Source of the DNA: Rhizobium leguminosarum
Lineage (GTDB): Bacteria > Pseudomonadota > Alphaproteobacteria > Rhizobiales > Rhizobiaceae
Assembly (NCBI RefSeq): GCF_004123835.1
Contig: NZ_MZMU01000003.1
Coordinates: 496,001 to 560,000, forward strand
Reading direction: 5' to 3'
DNA length: 64,000 bases
Shown: in pieces, positions 33,107 through 43,912 of the stretch
Position numbering within the stretch: the stretch's first letter is position 1
How the letters are laid out: each line of letters begins with the position of its first letter
The notes under the pieces: model-generated
The model's database searches: none
What the model was told of the DNA's origin: nothing
The model's input: the letters and a program-made list of their open reading frames with translations, nothing else
Position numbers and translations under genes: made by a program

Positions 33107-34888
33107 GTGGCGCAAATGTACGATATCAGGGCCAGAAACAGCTTCCAGGATCGCGCAGCCGCAGGGCCGCGCCCCCATGACGATTCCTATGGGGCGCCCC
33201 GGTCGAGTCGGCCTGATATCGCGCCGCCCGAGGCCGAATTGCTGCGCGCCATCGGCCGCGCTCTGGAAGAACAGCGCACAAGGGCGGCGCGCACCGCACC
33301 GCTGGTCGACCGCATCGAAACCATCCTCGGCAATCGTCTCCGGGCCGCCAACGACGTCGGCCATCCGCTTCCTCAGGAGCCGACGGGCGATGAAGAGCTG
33401 AGCGTTCCGGCCGACGAGCCGATGATCTCACCCGAACCATTGGCCGCGGTCCATGAAGACCCCGCCGAGCCCCGGCCGGCAGCGCCGCGGCGTCGAACAA
33501 GCGGGATCGGCCTTGCGATGATGGTGGCCGCCGCGACGATCATCGGCGCGGGCTTGCCGGCGCTGATGCCAGCTTCGCCGGTCCTCTACCGTGCCGAGGC
33601 GACGCTTGCGGTGAAGAGCGATGCCGCAAGCCGCGCTGCCTTCACCCAGGCAGCAGTGAAAGGACTGCTGTCGGCGAGGGTGGTTGCTTCGACGGTCGCA
33701 GCCCTGAAACTCGATCATGATCCCGAATTTGCCGGCGCCAGCGCCAATGCGCTCGGCGTCGCTCTCGATCTCCTCTCGGCGACCGGTGCTGCTGCCGATC
33801 CGGCCTCCCGCGCCGAGGCGACGCTGAAACATGCGGTCGAGATACTGCCCGATACCGCCGCCGGCACCATCCTCGTCAGGGTAACGACCGGCGACAGCGG
33901 CAAATCCATGCGCATCGCCGCAAGGCTTGCCGAAGCGGTTTCCGCAGCAGACGGAGCCGGCGGCAACGTCGAGACCGATACCGCCTTGCGTAAAACCTAT
34001 GACGAGGTCAAGGCGGAGCTTGCCGCCTTCACGGCGAAGAGCGGCGAGGGCAACGTCAAGGTGGCGATCGATCTTCGCCGCCAGATCGACCGGCTCGATG
34101 CCGATCTGAAAGAGGCCGACCAGAACATCCTTGCCGCCAAGTCGCAGGCCGACCGGCTCAAGGCCGCAAAACTTGCCGAAGTGCTCGACGGTTCGCTCCC
34201 CTCCGATATGCTTTCGCCGGCGCTGCAGGACTGGCGCGACAAATATGCCGTCGCCAAAACGACGCTTGCGCAGCTTTCGGCCGAGCTTGGCCCGCGCCAT
34301 CCGCGCCTCTTGCAGCAGCAGGCCGAAACGGACGGTCTGAAGGAGAATATGGGCAAGGAGCTTACCCGTCTTGCCCAGACTGCCAACCTCACTGCTAAGG
34401 CCGCCGTCGATGCGCGCAAGGGCCTGAACGATCGACGCAACACGCTGATCGCCCAGAGCCGGGACACCGGCGTCGATTTGTCACGCCTGACCGAACTCAG
34501 CGAAAAGGCGAATGCCGCGCGCTCGCGCCTCGAAGAGGCGACGTCCGCAGCGGTGGAAACGGCCGCCGACGGTCGTATCGTTCTCCTGAAGCCGGCGTTG
34601 GCAACCGCAGTATCGGGAAGCGATGGTCTGATCGGCCGCGCGCTGACCGGTGCCGCGGCGGGCCTTGCGATAGGCCTTGCTGCGGCTTTCCTGCTCCGGC
34701 TGCGTAGGCCCGTCGCCGATTCCGCAAGCGAGAAAATGCCGGTATCCCGGCCGCAGGCCCCACTGCCCTCGATGCCTGTGCCGGCCCCCGCGCCGGTCGA
34801 CGAAATGGAACTGCTGCGCTCCGAGATCTCCGGCCTGCGTGACCGGCTTCGTGTTCATGCGCTCGAAGCGCGCCAGCCGCTGCGTTGA
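33107..34888 (+). CDS. Wzz/ExoP-type polysaccharide co-polymerase (no kinase domain)
   Basis: 593 residues. A disordered cytoplasmic N-terminus (1-130), a first transmembrane helix (about 133-155, IGLAMMVAAATIIGAGLPAL), a large periplasmic region with Wzz-like start (LYRAEATLAVKSDAASRAAF) and long coiled coil (about 290-480), and a second transmembrane helix (about 508-530, RALTGAAAGLAIGLAAAFLL). This is the architecture of chain-length regulators of exopolysaccharide export. No Walker motifs follow, so the tyrosine-kinase part of ExoP/Wzc is absent. Start GTG; an ATG three codons later is also possible. Confidence 0.8.
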   Translation: MAQMYDIRARNSFQDRAAAGPRPHDDSYGAPRSSRPDIAPPEAELLRAIGRALEEQRTRAARTAPLVDRIETILGNRLRAANDVGHPLPQEPTGDEELSVPADEPMISPEPLAAVHEDPAEPRPAAPRRRTSGIGLAMMVAAATIIGAGLPALMPASPVLYRAEATLAVKSDAASRAAFTQAAVKGLLSARVVASTVAALKLDHDPEFAGASANALGVALDLLSATGAAADPASRAEATLKHAVEILPDTAAGTILVRVTTGDSGKSMRIAARLAEAVSAADGAGGNVETDTALRKTYDEVKAELAAFTAKSGEGNVKVAIDLRRQIDRLDADLKEADQNILAAKSQADRLKAAKLAEVLDGSLPSDMLSPALQDWRDKYAVAKTTLAQLSAELGPRHPRLLQQQAETDGLKENMGKELTRLAQTANLTAKAAVDARKGLNDRRNTLIAQSRDTGVDLSRLTELSEKANAARSRLEEATSAAVETAADGRIVLLKPALATAVSGSDGLIGRALTGAAAGLAIGLAAAFLLRLRRPVADSASEKMPVSRPQAPLPSMPVPAPAPVDEMELLRSEISGLRDRLRVHALEARQPLR

Positions 34889-35008
34889 ACGAACATTTCC
34901 TTGCATTTTTGATATTGCATTGCCGCTTTCCGACAGGATAGGGCGTTAGCGAGCATTTCAAGCTCGTCAACTATCCATAGATTGACGCGAAACAGGGCGG
35001 AGAGACGC

Positions 35009-35908
35009 GTGACGACAGTAATCGACGGCAAGAACGTAGCTGCATCGGTCATTCAGACGGTCAAGAGTGCGACGGCGGCGCTGGAAAAGAGCAGCGGCGT
35101 CACCACCGGCCTTGCGGTCGTCATCGTCGGCGACGATCCGGCAAGCCACGCCTATGTCGGCTCCAAGGGCCGCATGGCCAAGGAGTGCGGCTTCAAGTCC
35201 GTTCAGCACACGCTGCCGGCCGAAACGAAGCAGGAGGATCTGGCAGCTCTCGTCGCCACTCTCAACGCCGATCCGTCGATCCACGGTATTCTGGTGCAGC
35301 TACCCCTGCCGAAGCCGCTCGACAGCGAGGCGATTATCCAATCGATCCTGCCGGAAAAGGATGTCGACGGCCTGAGCACCGTCAATGCCGGCAAGCTCGC
35401 CATCGGCGACCTGAAGACCGGACTGGTCTCCTGCACACCGGCCGGCGCCATGGTCTTCGTTCGCCGCACCCATGGCGAGGATCTCTCCGGCCTCAACGCC
35501 GTCGTCATCGGCCGCTCGAACCTGTTCGGCAAGCCGATGGCGCAATTGCTGCTCAATGCCAATGCGACGGTGACGATCGCTCATTCCAGGACGAAGAACC
35601 TTGCTGAAGTTTGCCGCAACGCCGATATCCTGGTGGCCGCCGTCGGCCGGCCGGAGATGGTCAGGGCCGATTGGGTGAAGCCAGGCGCGACGGTCATCGA
35701 CGTCGGCATCAACCGCGTGGCGGCTCCCGAGAGGGGCGAGGGCAAGACCCGGCTCGTCGGCGACGTCGCCTTCGAGGAGGTCTCGGCGGTCGCCGGCACC
35801 ATCACTCCGGTTCCCGGCGGCGTCGGGCCGATGACCATCGCCATGCTGATGGCGAACACCGTGATCGCCGCTCATCGCGCTGCGGGGCAGACGCCGCCCC
35901 AGTTTTGA
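35009..35908 (+). CDS. folD: Bifunctional methylenetetrahydrofolate dehydrogenase/cyclohydrolase FolD
   Basis: Interconverts 5,10-methylene- and 10-formyl-tetrahydrofolate in one-carbon metabolism. GTG at 35009 gives 299 residues, the normal length, with GGCGGAGAG upstream. Motifs: [13 protein letters not shown] with the catalytic Lys, [40 protein letters not shown], and the C-terminal [19 protein letters not shown]. The stop is adjacent to the convergent aglR stop. Confidence 0.97.
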   Translation: MTTVIDGKNVAASVIQTVKSATAALEKSSGVTTGLAVVIVGDDPASHAYVGSKGRMAKECGFKSVQHTLPAETKQEDLAALVATLNADPSIHGILVQLPLPKPLDSEAIIQSILPEKDVDGLSTVNAGKLAIGDLKTGLVSCTPAGAMVFVRRTHGEDLSGLNAVVIGRSNLFGKPMAQLLLNANATVTIAHSRTKNLAEVCRNADILVAAVGRPEMVRADWVKPGATVIDVGINRVAAPERGEGKTRLVGDVAFEEVSAVAGTITPVPGGVGPMTIAMLMANTVIAAHRAAGQTPPQF

Positions 35909-36934
35909 CTACGGCCGCGGGGCAGGGCCGGTCGAGGCCCTGACGATCAGCTCGGTCTTCCAGAGCTCTTGGTCGGGGAAAGGGCCGGCATGCTTCACCG
36001 TGCCGATCAGCCGCTGCGCGATACGCACGCCGGCCGCCCGCAATGAAGAGCGCGTGGTCGTCAGCGGCACCGAGAAATTTTCCGGCTTCAGCAGCGGCAG
36101 CACGTCGTCATGGGCGATCAGTGAGATATCCTCGCCGAGCCGCAATCCGGCCTGGTTGACCGCGCGGATCGCGCCGAGCGCCAGCACCGTGCTGGAGCAG
36201 AGGATCGCCGTCGGCCGCTCCGGCAATTGCAGGAAGTGTTCCATCGCCAGCAGGCCTTGTTCGTCCGTCATCAGCGCGTGGCTCATGCAACCCTCCTCGA
36301 GTGTGAGCCCGCGCTCGGCAAGCGCTGATATGACGCCGTTCCTCCTGCGGATGGCGAAATCGAGATGCATCGGTCCGTTCATCAGCGCAAAGCGCGTATG
36401 GCCGAGTTGCAGCAGGAGCCGCGTCGCGTCGTAGAAGGCGCCTTCATTGTCGATATCGAGATAGGGATAGTCCGGCTCCGAACCGAAGGATCGGCCGTGC
36501 ACGACGTAGGGCATGGAGAGCGATTTCAGCATGGCGAGCCGCGGGTCGTGGCCGCGCATATAGGCGACGAACACGGCATCGACATTGCCGCTGATCGCAA
36601 GGCGGCGCAGCGCCGCCACCTCGTCATCCGGGTCTGCCGGCATGATGACGAAGTGGAAATCGTGGCGCACGGCCTCTTCGCCGAGCCCGGCCAGGAACTC
36701 ACCGAAATGCACGTCGGACTGGTGGCCGGGAGCCGTCGGCATGACGAGGCCGATCGATCCTGCCTTGCCGGTCGCAAGCCGCTGCGCCGCCTTGTTCGGC
36801 CTGTATCCGGTTTCCTTGACAGCCTGAAGCACGCGCTCCCGGGTCGCCTCATTGACCTCGGGATAGCCGTTGAGCGCCCGGCTCACCGTCGTCTGAGACA
36901 GCCCCAGCAATTCCGATAGCTGTTTGAGATTCAC
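35909..36934 (-). CDS. aglR: LacI-family transcriptional repressor AglR
   Basis: Likely repressor of the divergent alpha-glucoside operon. 341 residues: LacI-type helix-turn-helix at the N-terminus (MNLKQLSELLGLSQTTVSRA LNGYPEVNEATRERV) and a periplasmic-binding-protein-like sensor domain from about 60. Divergent from aglE with 309 bases between; two LacI-type palindromes lie there. The symbol follows the Sinorhizobium agl locus, which has this same gene order. Confidence 0.88.
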   Translation of the reverse strand: MNLKQLSELLGLSQTTVSRALNGYPEVNEATRERVLQAVKETGYRPNKAAQRLATGKAGSIGLVMPTAPGHQSDVHFGEFLAGLGEEAVRHDFHFVIMPADPDDEVAALRRLAISGNVDAVFVAYMRGHDPRLAMLKSLSMPYVVHGRSFGSEPDYPYLDIDNEGAFYDATRLLLQLGHTRFALMNGPMHLDFAIRRRNGVISALAERGLTLEEGCMSHALMTDEQGLLAMEHFLQLPERPTAILCSSTVLALGAIRAVNQAGLRLGEDISLIAHDDVLPLLKPENFSVPLTTTRSSLRAAGVRIAQRLIGTVKHAGPFPDQELWKTELIVRASTGPAPRP

Positions 36935-37002
36935 CTGCTATGCTTCCTCCCAGCCCGCCCGTCAGCCGTCTTGAAAAGGCCGCATCCTCCCAGCGGTCAT
37001 CC

Positions 37003-37012
37003 AAAGCGCTTT
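37003..37012. promoter_or_regulatory. Candidate AglR operator near aglR
   Basis: AAAGCGCTTT, a 10-bp palindrome with the central CG typical of LacI-family sites, 69 bases upstream of the aglR start codon. Confidence 0.6.
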
Positions 37013-37173
37013 CAATTATGTATCATCTGGCGCGCTTGACTCAAGAAAAATCGCTCCATATCTCCCCGGTAGGCGCTGTTGCACCGCGATATGCTGCAAT
37101 ATCTGGCATGTTCACAGCAGGTTTTCGCGAATTGACTTGACTCCATTCCACCGAAAGTGGAATGAGTTGGGTG

Positions 37174-37187
37174 TCAAAGCGCTTTGA
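37174..37187. promoter_or_regulatory. Candidate AglR operator near aglE
   Basis: TCAAAGCGCTTTGA, a perfect 14-bp palindrome containing the same AAAGCGCTTT core, 57 bases before the aglE ATG. Confidence 0.7.
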
Positions 37188-37243
37188 AATTTCCTTTTAA
37201 AAGGAATTCGGCGCGGTTGGGATTGTGATGGGAGGTTGATCAC

Positions 37244-38605
37244 ATGAAAAAGTCATTTTTGATGGGCGTTGCCGTGGCAGCGCTTTTTGCCGGTGCTGCG
37301 TCTGCGGCCGATCTGAAATTTGCGCCGGGACAGGATTCCAAGTTCAACTGGAAGAGCTATGACGAATTCAAGGCTGCTCATGCCGATCTGAAGGGCCAGC
37401 CCCTGACGATCTTCGGGCCGTGGCGCGGCGAGGACGAGGCGTTCTTCATGAGCGTGCTTGCCTATTTCACCGAAGCCACCGGCATCGATGCCAAATACTC
37501 CTCTTCCGAAAATTACGAACAGCAGATCGTCATCGACACGCAGGCGGGCTCGCCGCCGAACATTGCCGTTCTGCCGCAGCCGGGCCTCTTGGCCGATCTC
37601 GCCAGCAAGGGCTTCCTGACGCCGCTGGGCGACGACAACTCCAAGTGGATCAAGGACAATTACGGCGCCGGCGATAGCTGGGTCGGTTACGGCACCTACA
37701 AGGGCAAGGACGGCAAGGAAGCCTTCTACGCCTTCCCTTATAAGGCCGACGTCAAGTCGCTCGTCTGGTATGTTCCGGAGAACTTCGAGGAAGCCGGTTA
37801 CAAGATCCCGACGACCATGGAAGAGCTGCATGCCCTGACCGACCAGATCGTCAAGGATGGCGGCGTTCCCTGGTGCATCGGTCTCGGTTCCGGCGGCGCC
37901 ACCGGCTGGCCGGCGACCGACTGGGTCGAGGACATCATGCTGCGCATGCAGCCGCCGGAAGCCTACGACAAGTGGACGACCAACGAGCTGAAGTTCACCG
38001 ATCCGGCCGTCGTTGCTGCGATCGACGAGTTCGGCAAGTTCGCCAAGAACGCGAAATACGTCGATGGCGGCGTCGCAGCCGTGGCCTCGACCGATTTTCG
38101 CGACAGTCCGAAGGGCCTCTTTGCGGTTCCGCCGAAGTGCTACATGCACCATCAGGCCTCGTTCATCCCGTCCTTCTTCCCTGAAGGCACGAAGCTCGGC
38201 CAGGATGCCGACTTCTTCTACATGCCGACCTTTGCTTCGCATCCCGAACTCGGCAAGCCGGTTCTGGGCGCCGGCACGCTCGTCTCGATCGCCAAGGACT
38301 CGAAGACGGCCCGCGCCTTCATCGACTTCCTGAAGACCCCGATCGCCCATGAGGTCTGGATGGCGCAGTCGAGCTTCCTGACGCCGTATAAGGGCGTCAG
38401 CACCGAGGCCTATGCCAACCCGCAGATGAAGAAGGAAGGCGATATCCTGACCTCCGCCACCACCTTCCGCTTCGACGGTTCCGACCTGATGCCGGGCAAG
38501 ATCGGCGCCGGCGCCTTCTGGACGGGCATGGTCGATTTCGTCGGCGGCAAGTCCGCTGAAGAGGCTGCAGGCGAAATCCAGAGTGCCTGGGACGGCATCA
38601 AGTAA
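37244..38605 (+). CDS. aglE: Alpha-glucoside ABC transporter, periplasmic binding protein AglE
   Basis: Captures sucrose, maltose, trehalose-type alpha-glucosides in the periplasm. 453 residues, signal peptide MKKSFLMGVAVAALFAGAAS cleaved after ASAA, then a family 1 extracellular binding fold (PLTIFGPWRGEDEAFFMSVL, SSSENYEQQIVIDTQAGSPP, GAGTLVSIAKDSKTARAFID F). It leads aglE-aglF-aglG-aglA-aglK, the same order as in Sinorhizobium. Confidence 0.93.
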   Translation: MKKSFLMGVAVAALFAGAASAADLKFAPGQDSKFNWKSYDEFKAAHADLKGQPLTIFGPWRGEDEAFFMSVLAYFTEATGIDAKYSSSENYEQQIVIDTQAGSPPNIAVLPQPGLLADLASKGFLTPLGDDNSKWIKDNYGAGDSWVGYGTYKGKDGKEAFYAFPYKADVKSLVWYVPENFEEAGYKIPTTMEELHALTDQIVKDGGVPWCIGLGSGGATGWPATDWVEDIMLRMQPPEAYDKWTTNELKFTDPAVVAAIDEFGKFAKNAKYVDGGVAAVASTDFRDSPKGLFAVPPKCYMHHQASFIPSFFPEGTKLGQDADFFYMPTFASHPELGKPVLGAGTLVSIAKDSKTARAFIDFLKTPIAHEVWMAQSSFLTPYKGVSTEAYANPQMKKEGDILTSATTFRFDGSDLMPGKIGAGAFWTGMVDFVGGKSAEEAAGEIQSAWDGIK

Positions 38606-38617
38606 TCTTTTAAAATT

Positions 38618-38641
38618 ATGCCGCCGGCTTGCCGGCGGCAT
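38618..38641 (+). terminator. Intercistronic hairpin between aglE and aglF
   Basis: ATGCCGCCGG with CCGGCGGCAT, 10-bp stem with a 4-base loop, 12 bases after the aglE stop and no strong T tract. It probably stabilises or partly terminates the aglE message so that binding protein exceeds permease. Confidence 0.65.
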
Positions 38642-38792
38642 GGCTTGCATGACTGGCCGGGTTCGCAAAGAGCCCGGCCATCGCAGGATATATTGTGATT
38701 GGGCAATACAAATAGATTGATGATGACCGGCGTTGACCCGTCAGCATAAAAACCGGTCGGAATAAGATCAGGGGAAGCAGGGGAGGGACGAA

Positions 38793-39806
38793 ATGCTGTC
38801 GCAGATAGTGTCCGCTTTGGGCGTCGTGGTCGTCGCCGTTTTCGCGTGCTCGGCCTATTTCTATTTTTCGAACAAGATCCTGGATCTCGCTCTGCCGGTG
38901 AAGGATGGCGACATTCGCGCCGCATCGCGCAATCTGAACCGGCGTGCACTTGTCCGGCCTTGGTTGTTCATCGGCCCGGCGCTCTTCCTGCTCATCGTCT
39001 ATCTCGTCTATCCCGTCGTTGCGACCTTCATCCTCTCCTTCTACGACCGTGCCGGTCTGCAGTTCGTCGGCCTCGCCAACTACAAATGGGCGCTCGGCGA
39101 CCGCGAATTCCGCCAGTCGATCTTCAACAACATCCTCTGGCTCGCCGTCGTACCGGCTGCCTGCACCTTCTTCGGCCTCGTCATCGCCGTGATGACCGAT
39201 CGCATCTGGTGGGGCAATATCGCCAAGAGCATCGTCTTCATGCCGATGGCGATCTCCTTCGTCGGCGCCTCGGTCATTTGGAAATTCATCTATGAATATC
39301 GCGGCGGCAACGACGTCCAGATCGGCCTGCTGAACGCCATCGTCCAGACCTTCGGCGGCACGCCGGAGGTGTGGATCTCCATTCCCTTCTGGAACAACTT
39401 CTTCTTGATGATCATTCTGATCTGGATCCAGACCGGTTTCGCCATGGTCATCCTGTCGGCCGCTCTTCGCGGCATTCCGGAAGAGACGATCGAAGCCGCC
39501 GTCATCGACGGCGCCAATGGCTGGCAGATCTTCTGGCGTATCATGGTGCCCCAGATCTGGGGCTCGATCGCCGTCGTCTGGACGACGATCACCATCCTCG
39601 TCCTCAAGGTCTTCGACATCGTGCTAACCATGACCAATGGCCAGTGGCAGACGATGGTGCTGGCGAACCTGATGTTCGACTGGATGTTCCGCGGTGGCGG
39701 TGATTCCGGCCGAAGTGCGGTCATTGCCATCATCATCATGCTCGCCGTCACGCCGATCATGGTCTGGAACGTGCGCCGCGCCAATCGCGAACTGAAGGGC
39801 CACTGA
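38793..39806 (+). CDS. aglF: Alpha-glucoside ABC transporter permease AglF
   Basis: Inner-membrane permease of the MalF type, 337 residues. An extra N-terminal transmembrane helix (about 5-27) precedes the six-helix core. The EAA loop is EETIEAAVIDGANGWQIFWR IMVPQIWG. It follows aglE after 187 bases and precedes aglG by one base. Confidence 0.93.
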   Translation: MLSQIVSALGVVVVAVFACSAYFYFSNKILDLALPVKDGDIRAASRNLNRRALVRPWLFIGPALFLLIVYLVYPVVATFILSFYDRAGLQFVGLANYKWALGDREFRQSIFNNILWLAVVPAACTFFGLVIAVMTDRIWWGNIAKSIVFMPMAISFVGASVIWKFIYEYRGGNDVQIGLLNAIVQTFGGTPEVWISIPFWNNFFLMIILIWIQTGFAMVILSAALRGIPEETIEAAVIDGANGWQIFWRIMVPQIWGSIAVVWTTITILVLKVFDIVLTMTNGQWQTMVLANLMFDWMFRGGGDSGRSAVIAIIIMLAVTPIMVWNVRRANRELKGH

Positions 39807-39807
39807 G

Positions 39808-40971
39808 ATGACCGCCGTCGGAAGCTACTTCAAGATCGGCCCCGCCCGTCTCTTCGTTCACGCAGCCGTTCTGCTGATTGTCATCATCTGGCTGATCCCG
39901 ACACTCGGCATCTTCGTCAGCGCCCTGCGCGACAAGGACCAGATCGTCGTCTCCGGCTGGTGGACGGCCTTCGTCGGCTCGACCCAGACGGCCGCGGTCC
40001 GCCTCGGTACACCCGACCAGCAAAAACAGGAGGGTGCCACCTACGTCATCTCGGGCAATGTGCTGGAAGGACAGACCGGCCGCGCGGTGAAGGCCTTCGG
40101 CAACCGCATACAGCAGCCGGCTGCCTTCAAGGCCGGTGAGACCGCCGATCTCGGCGACGGTGAAACCCTGCAGATCAACAGCGACGGCAGTTATCGCTAT
40201 GTGAAGAATGCCGCTTTTTCGCCCGACCAACGCCCGAAACGCATCTATGCATCCGTCTCGGCGCCGCCGGAATTCACGCTGCAGAACTATAATACGGTTC
40301 TGACCGGCGAGGGTATCGGCCAGTCCTTCATCAACTCGCTGACCGTGACGATCCCGGCGACGATCATCCCGATCCTGATTGCCGCTTTCGCCGCCTATGC
40401 CCTGAGTTGGATGGAGTTTCCCGGCCGCGCGCTGCTGATCGCGCTCGTTGTCGGCCTCATCGTCGTGCCGCTGCAGATGTCGCTGATCCCGCTGCTGCGT
40501 CTCTACAACGAGATAGGCAACATGCTCGGCCAGCCGTCGAAGACCTATCCCGGCATCTGGCTGGCTCATACCGCTTTCGGCATGCCGCTCGCCATCTATC
40601 TCTTGCGGGCCTATATCGCCGGCCTGCCGAAGGAGATCATCGAATCCGCCCGCGTCGACGGCGCGAGTGATTTCGAGATCTTCGTCCGCATCGTTTTACC
40701 TCTGTCCTTCCCGGCACTCGCCTCCTTCGCCATCTTCCAGTTCCTGTGGGTGTGGAACGACCTGCTCGTCGCCATGGTCTTCCTCGGCACCGACAAGGAC
40801 CACATCGTGCTGACCGGCAGCCTGAACGCGCTGCTCGGCTCGCGCGGCGGCAATTGGGAGATTTTGACGGCGTCAGCCTTCGTCACCATCATCGTGCCGC
40901 TGCTCGTCTTCTTCGGGCTTCAGCGTTACCTGGTGCGCGGTCTGCTGGCGGGTTCGGTCAAGGGAGGATGA
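39808..40971 (+). CDS. aglG: Alpha-glucoside ABC transporter permease AglG
   Basis: MalG-type permease, 387 residues, about 100 more than a usual MalG. The extra length is a periplasmic insertion after the first helix (about residues 55-150, containing GATYVISGNVLEGQTGRAVK and LGDGETLQINSDGSYRYV). The core has the EAA loop KEIIESARVDGASDFEIFVR IVLPLSFPAL. Confidence 0.92.
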   Translation: MTAVGSYFKIGPARLFVHAAVLLIVIIWLIPTLGIFVSALRDKDQIVVSGWWTAFVGSTQTAAVRLGTPDQQKQEGATYVISGNVLEGQTGRAVKAFGNRIQQPAAFKAGETADLGDGETLQINSDGSYRYVKNAAFSPDQRPKRIYASVSAPPEFTLQNYNTVLTGEGIGQSFINSLTVTIPATIIPILIAAFAAYALSWMEFPGRALLIALVVGLIVVPLQMSLIPLLRLYNEIGNMLGQPSKTYPGIWLAHTAFGMPLAIYLLRAYIAGLPKEIIESARVDGASDFEIFVRIVLPLSFPALASFAIFQFLWVWNDLLVAMVFLGTDKDHIVLTGSLNALLGSRGGNWEILTASAFVTIIVPLLVFFGLQRYLVRGLLAGSVKGG

Positions 40972-41005
40972 CCATTCCCGAACGTGACTTCAAACAGGAT
41001 ATTCC

Positions 41006-42658
<1,653 letters not shown>

Positions 42659-42708
42659 GGAACATAGGCCTAAGGAAACACAGGCCCAGGGAACACAGGG
42701 AGAGAGAA

Positions 42709-43797
42709 ATGACTGGACTGACGCTGAAGGATATCCGCAAATCCTACGGTTCCGTGGATGTTCTCCATGGTATCGACCTTGATATCAAGCAGGGCGAATT
42801 CATCGTCTTCGTCGGTCCGTCCGGCTGTGGCAAGTCCACGCTTCTGCGCATGATCGCCGGTCTCGAGGCGATCACCGGCGGTGAGATGTATATCGACGGC
42901 CATCTCGTCAATGACGTGCCGCCCTCCAAGCGCGGCATCGCCATGGTCTTCCAGTCTTATGCGCTCTACCCGCATATGACCGTGTTCGATAACATGGCTT
43001 TCGGCATGAAGATCGCCGGCGAAAGCAAGCAGGAAATCGATCGCCGCGTCCGGGCGGCGGCCGAGAGCCTGCAGCTGACCCAATATCTCGGTCGCCTGCC
43101 GAAGGCGCTTTCCGGCGGGCAGCGCCAGCGCGTGGCGATCGGCCGCGCCATCTGCCGCGATCCGAAGGTCTTTTTGTTCGACGAGCCGTTGTCCAACCTC
43201 GATGCCGCGCTGCGCGTCGCGACCCGCATCGAGATCGCCCGCCTGAACGAACAGATGGCCGATACGACGATGATCTACGTCACCCACGACCAGGTCGAGG
43301 CGATGACGCTTGCTGATCGCATCGTCGTTCTCTCCGCCGGCAATATCGAGCAGGTCGGTGCGCCGCTGGACCTCTACGAGCGCCCGGCAAACCTCTTCGT
43401 TGCGAAATTCATCGGCTCGCCGGCGATGAACATCATCCCCGCGACGATCGCTGGGACCGGAAGCCAGACGACGGTGACGCTCACCGGCGGCATGTCGGTG
43501 ACGCTCGATGTGCCGACCGATGCGTCCGAAATGGGCAAGCAGGCAAGCTTCGGCGTTCGTCCGGAGGATCTCGGGGTTGCCGATGGCGCCGACTACCTGT
43601 TTGAAGGTGAAGTGTCGATCGTCGAAGCGCTCGGCGAAGTGACGCTGCTCTATATCGAGGGCCTGGTTCCGGGCGAGCCGATCGTCGTCAAGCTGCCCGG
43701 CATCTACGATGTGAAGAAGGGCCAGAGGATGCGGTTTGCCGCCGACAGGCAGAAGTTGCATCTCTTTGACGCAACCGGTCATACCTACCGAAAATAA
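42709..43797 (+). CDS. aglK: Alpha-glucoside ABC transporter ATPase AglK
   Basis: MalK/UgpC-type ATPase that powers uptake, 362 residues. The ATG at 42709 (MTGLTLKDIRKSYGSVDVLH) with GGGAGAGAG upstream is chosen over a frame that overlaps aglA. Walker A GPSGCGKST (about 37-45), signature LSGGQRQRVAIGRA, Walker B VFLFDEPLSNLDA, and a TOBE-type C-terminal domain from about 240. The 50 bases after aglA contain near repeats (AGGAACATAGGCCTA, AGGAAACACAGGCCCA). Confidence 0.94.
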   Translation: MTGLTLKDIRKSYGSVDVLHGIDLDIKQGEFIVFVGPSGCGKSTLLRMIAGLEAITGGEMYIDGHLVNDVPPSKRGIAMVFQSYALYPHMTVFDNMAFGMKIAGESKQEIDRRVRAAAESLQLTQYLGRLPKALSGGQRQRVAIGRAICRDPKVFLFDEPLSNLDAALRVATRIEIARLNEQMADTTMIYVTHDQVEAMTLADRIVVLSAGNIEQVGAPLDLYERPANLFVAKFIGSPAMNIIPATIAGTGSQTTVTLTGGMSVTLDVPTDASEMGKQASFGVRPEDLGVADGADYLFEGEVSIVEALGEVTLLYIEGLVPGEPIVVKLPGIYDVKKGQRMRFAADRQKLHLFDATGHTYRK

Positions 43798-43810
43798 AGC
43801 GGCCATTTTT

Positions 43811-43824
43811 GGGGTGATCACCCC
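43811..43824. promoter_or_regulatory. Palindrome after aglK
   Basis: GGGGTGATCACCCC, a perfect 14-bp palindrome 13 bases after the aglK stop, preceded by ATTTTT. It may be a terminator hairpin for the agl operon or an operator for the PilZ-like gene. Confidence 0.4.
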
Positions 43825-43912
43825 AGGAATTGTGCGGGGTGGGCCGAATTCTCACTTTCTGTTAAAGATCGGCTGCTACCTTTTCCCTGTCAATTTATGA
43901 GGGGATAAGCAC

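Larger units (their letters stand above)
36935..37243. other. Divergent aglR-aglE regulatory region
   Basis: 309 bases without a gene. Holds the two operator candidates at 37003-37012 and 37174-37187, a small hairpin ATTCCAC/GTGGAAT around 37144-37162, and the aglE ribosome binding site GGGAGG about 9 bases before its ATG. Confidence 0.75.
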
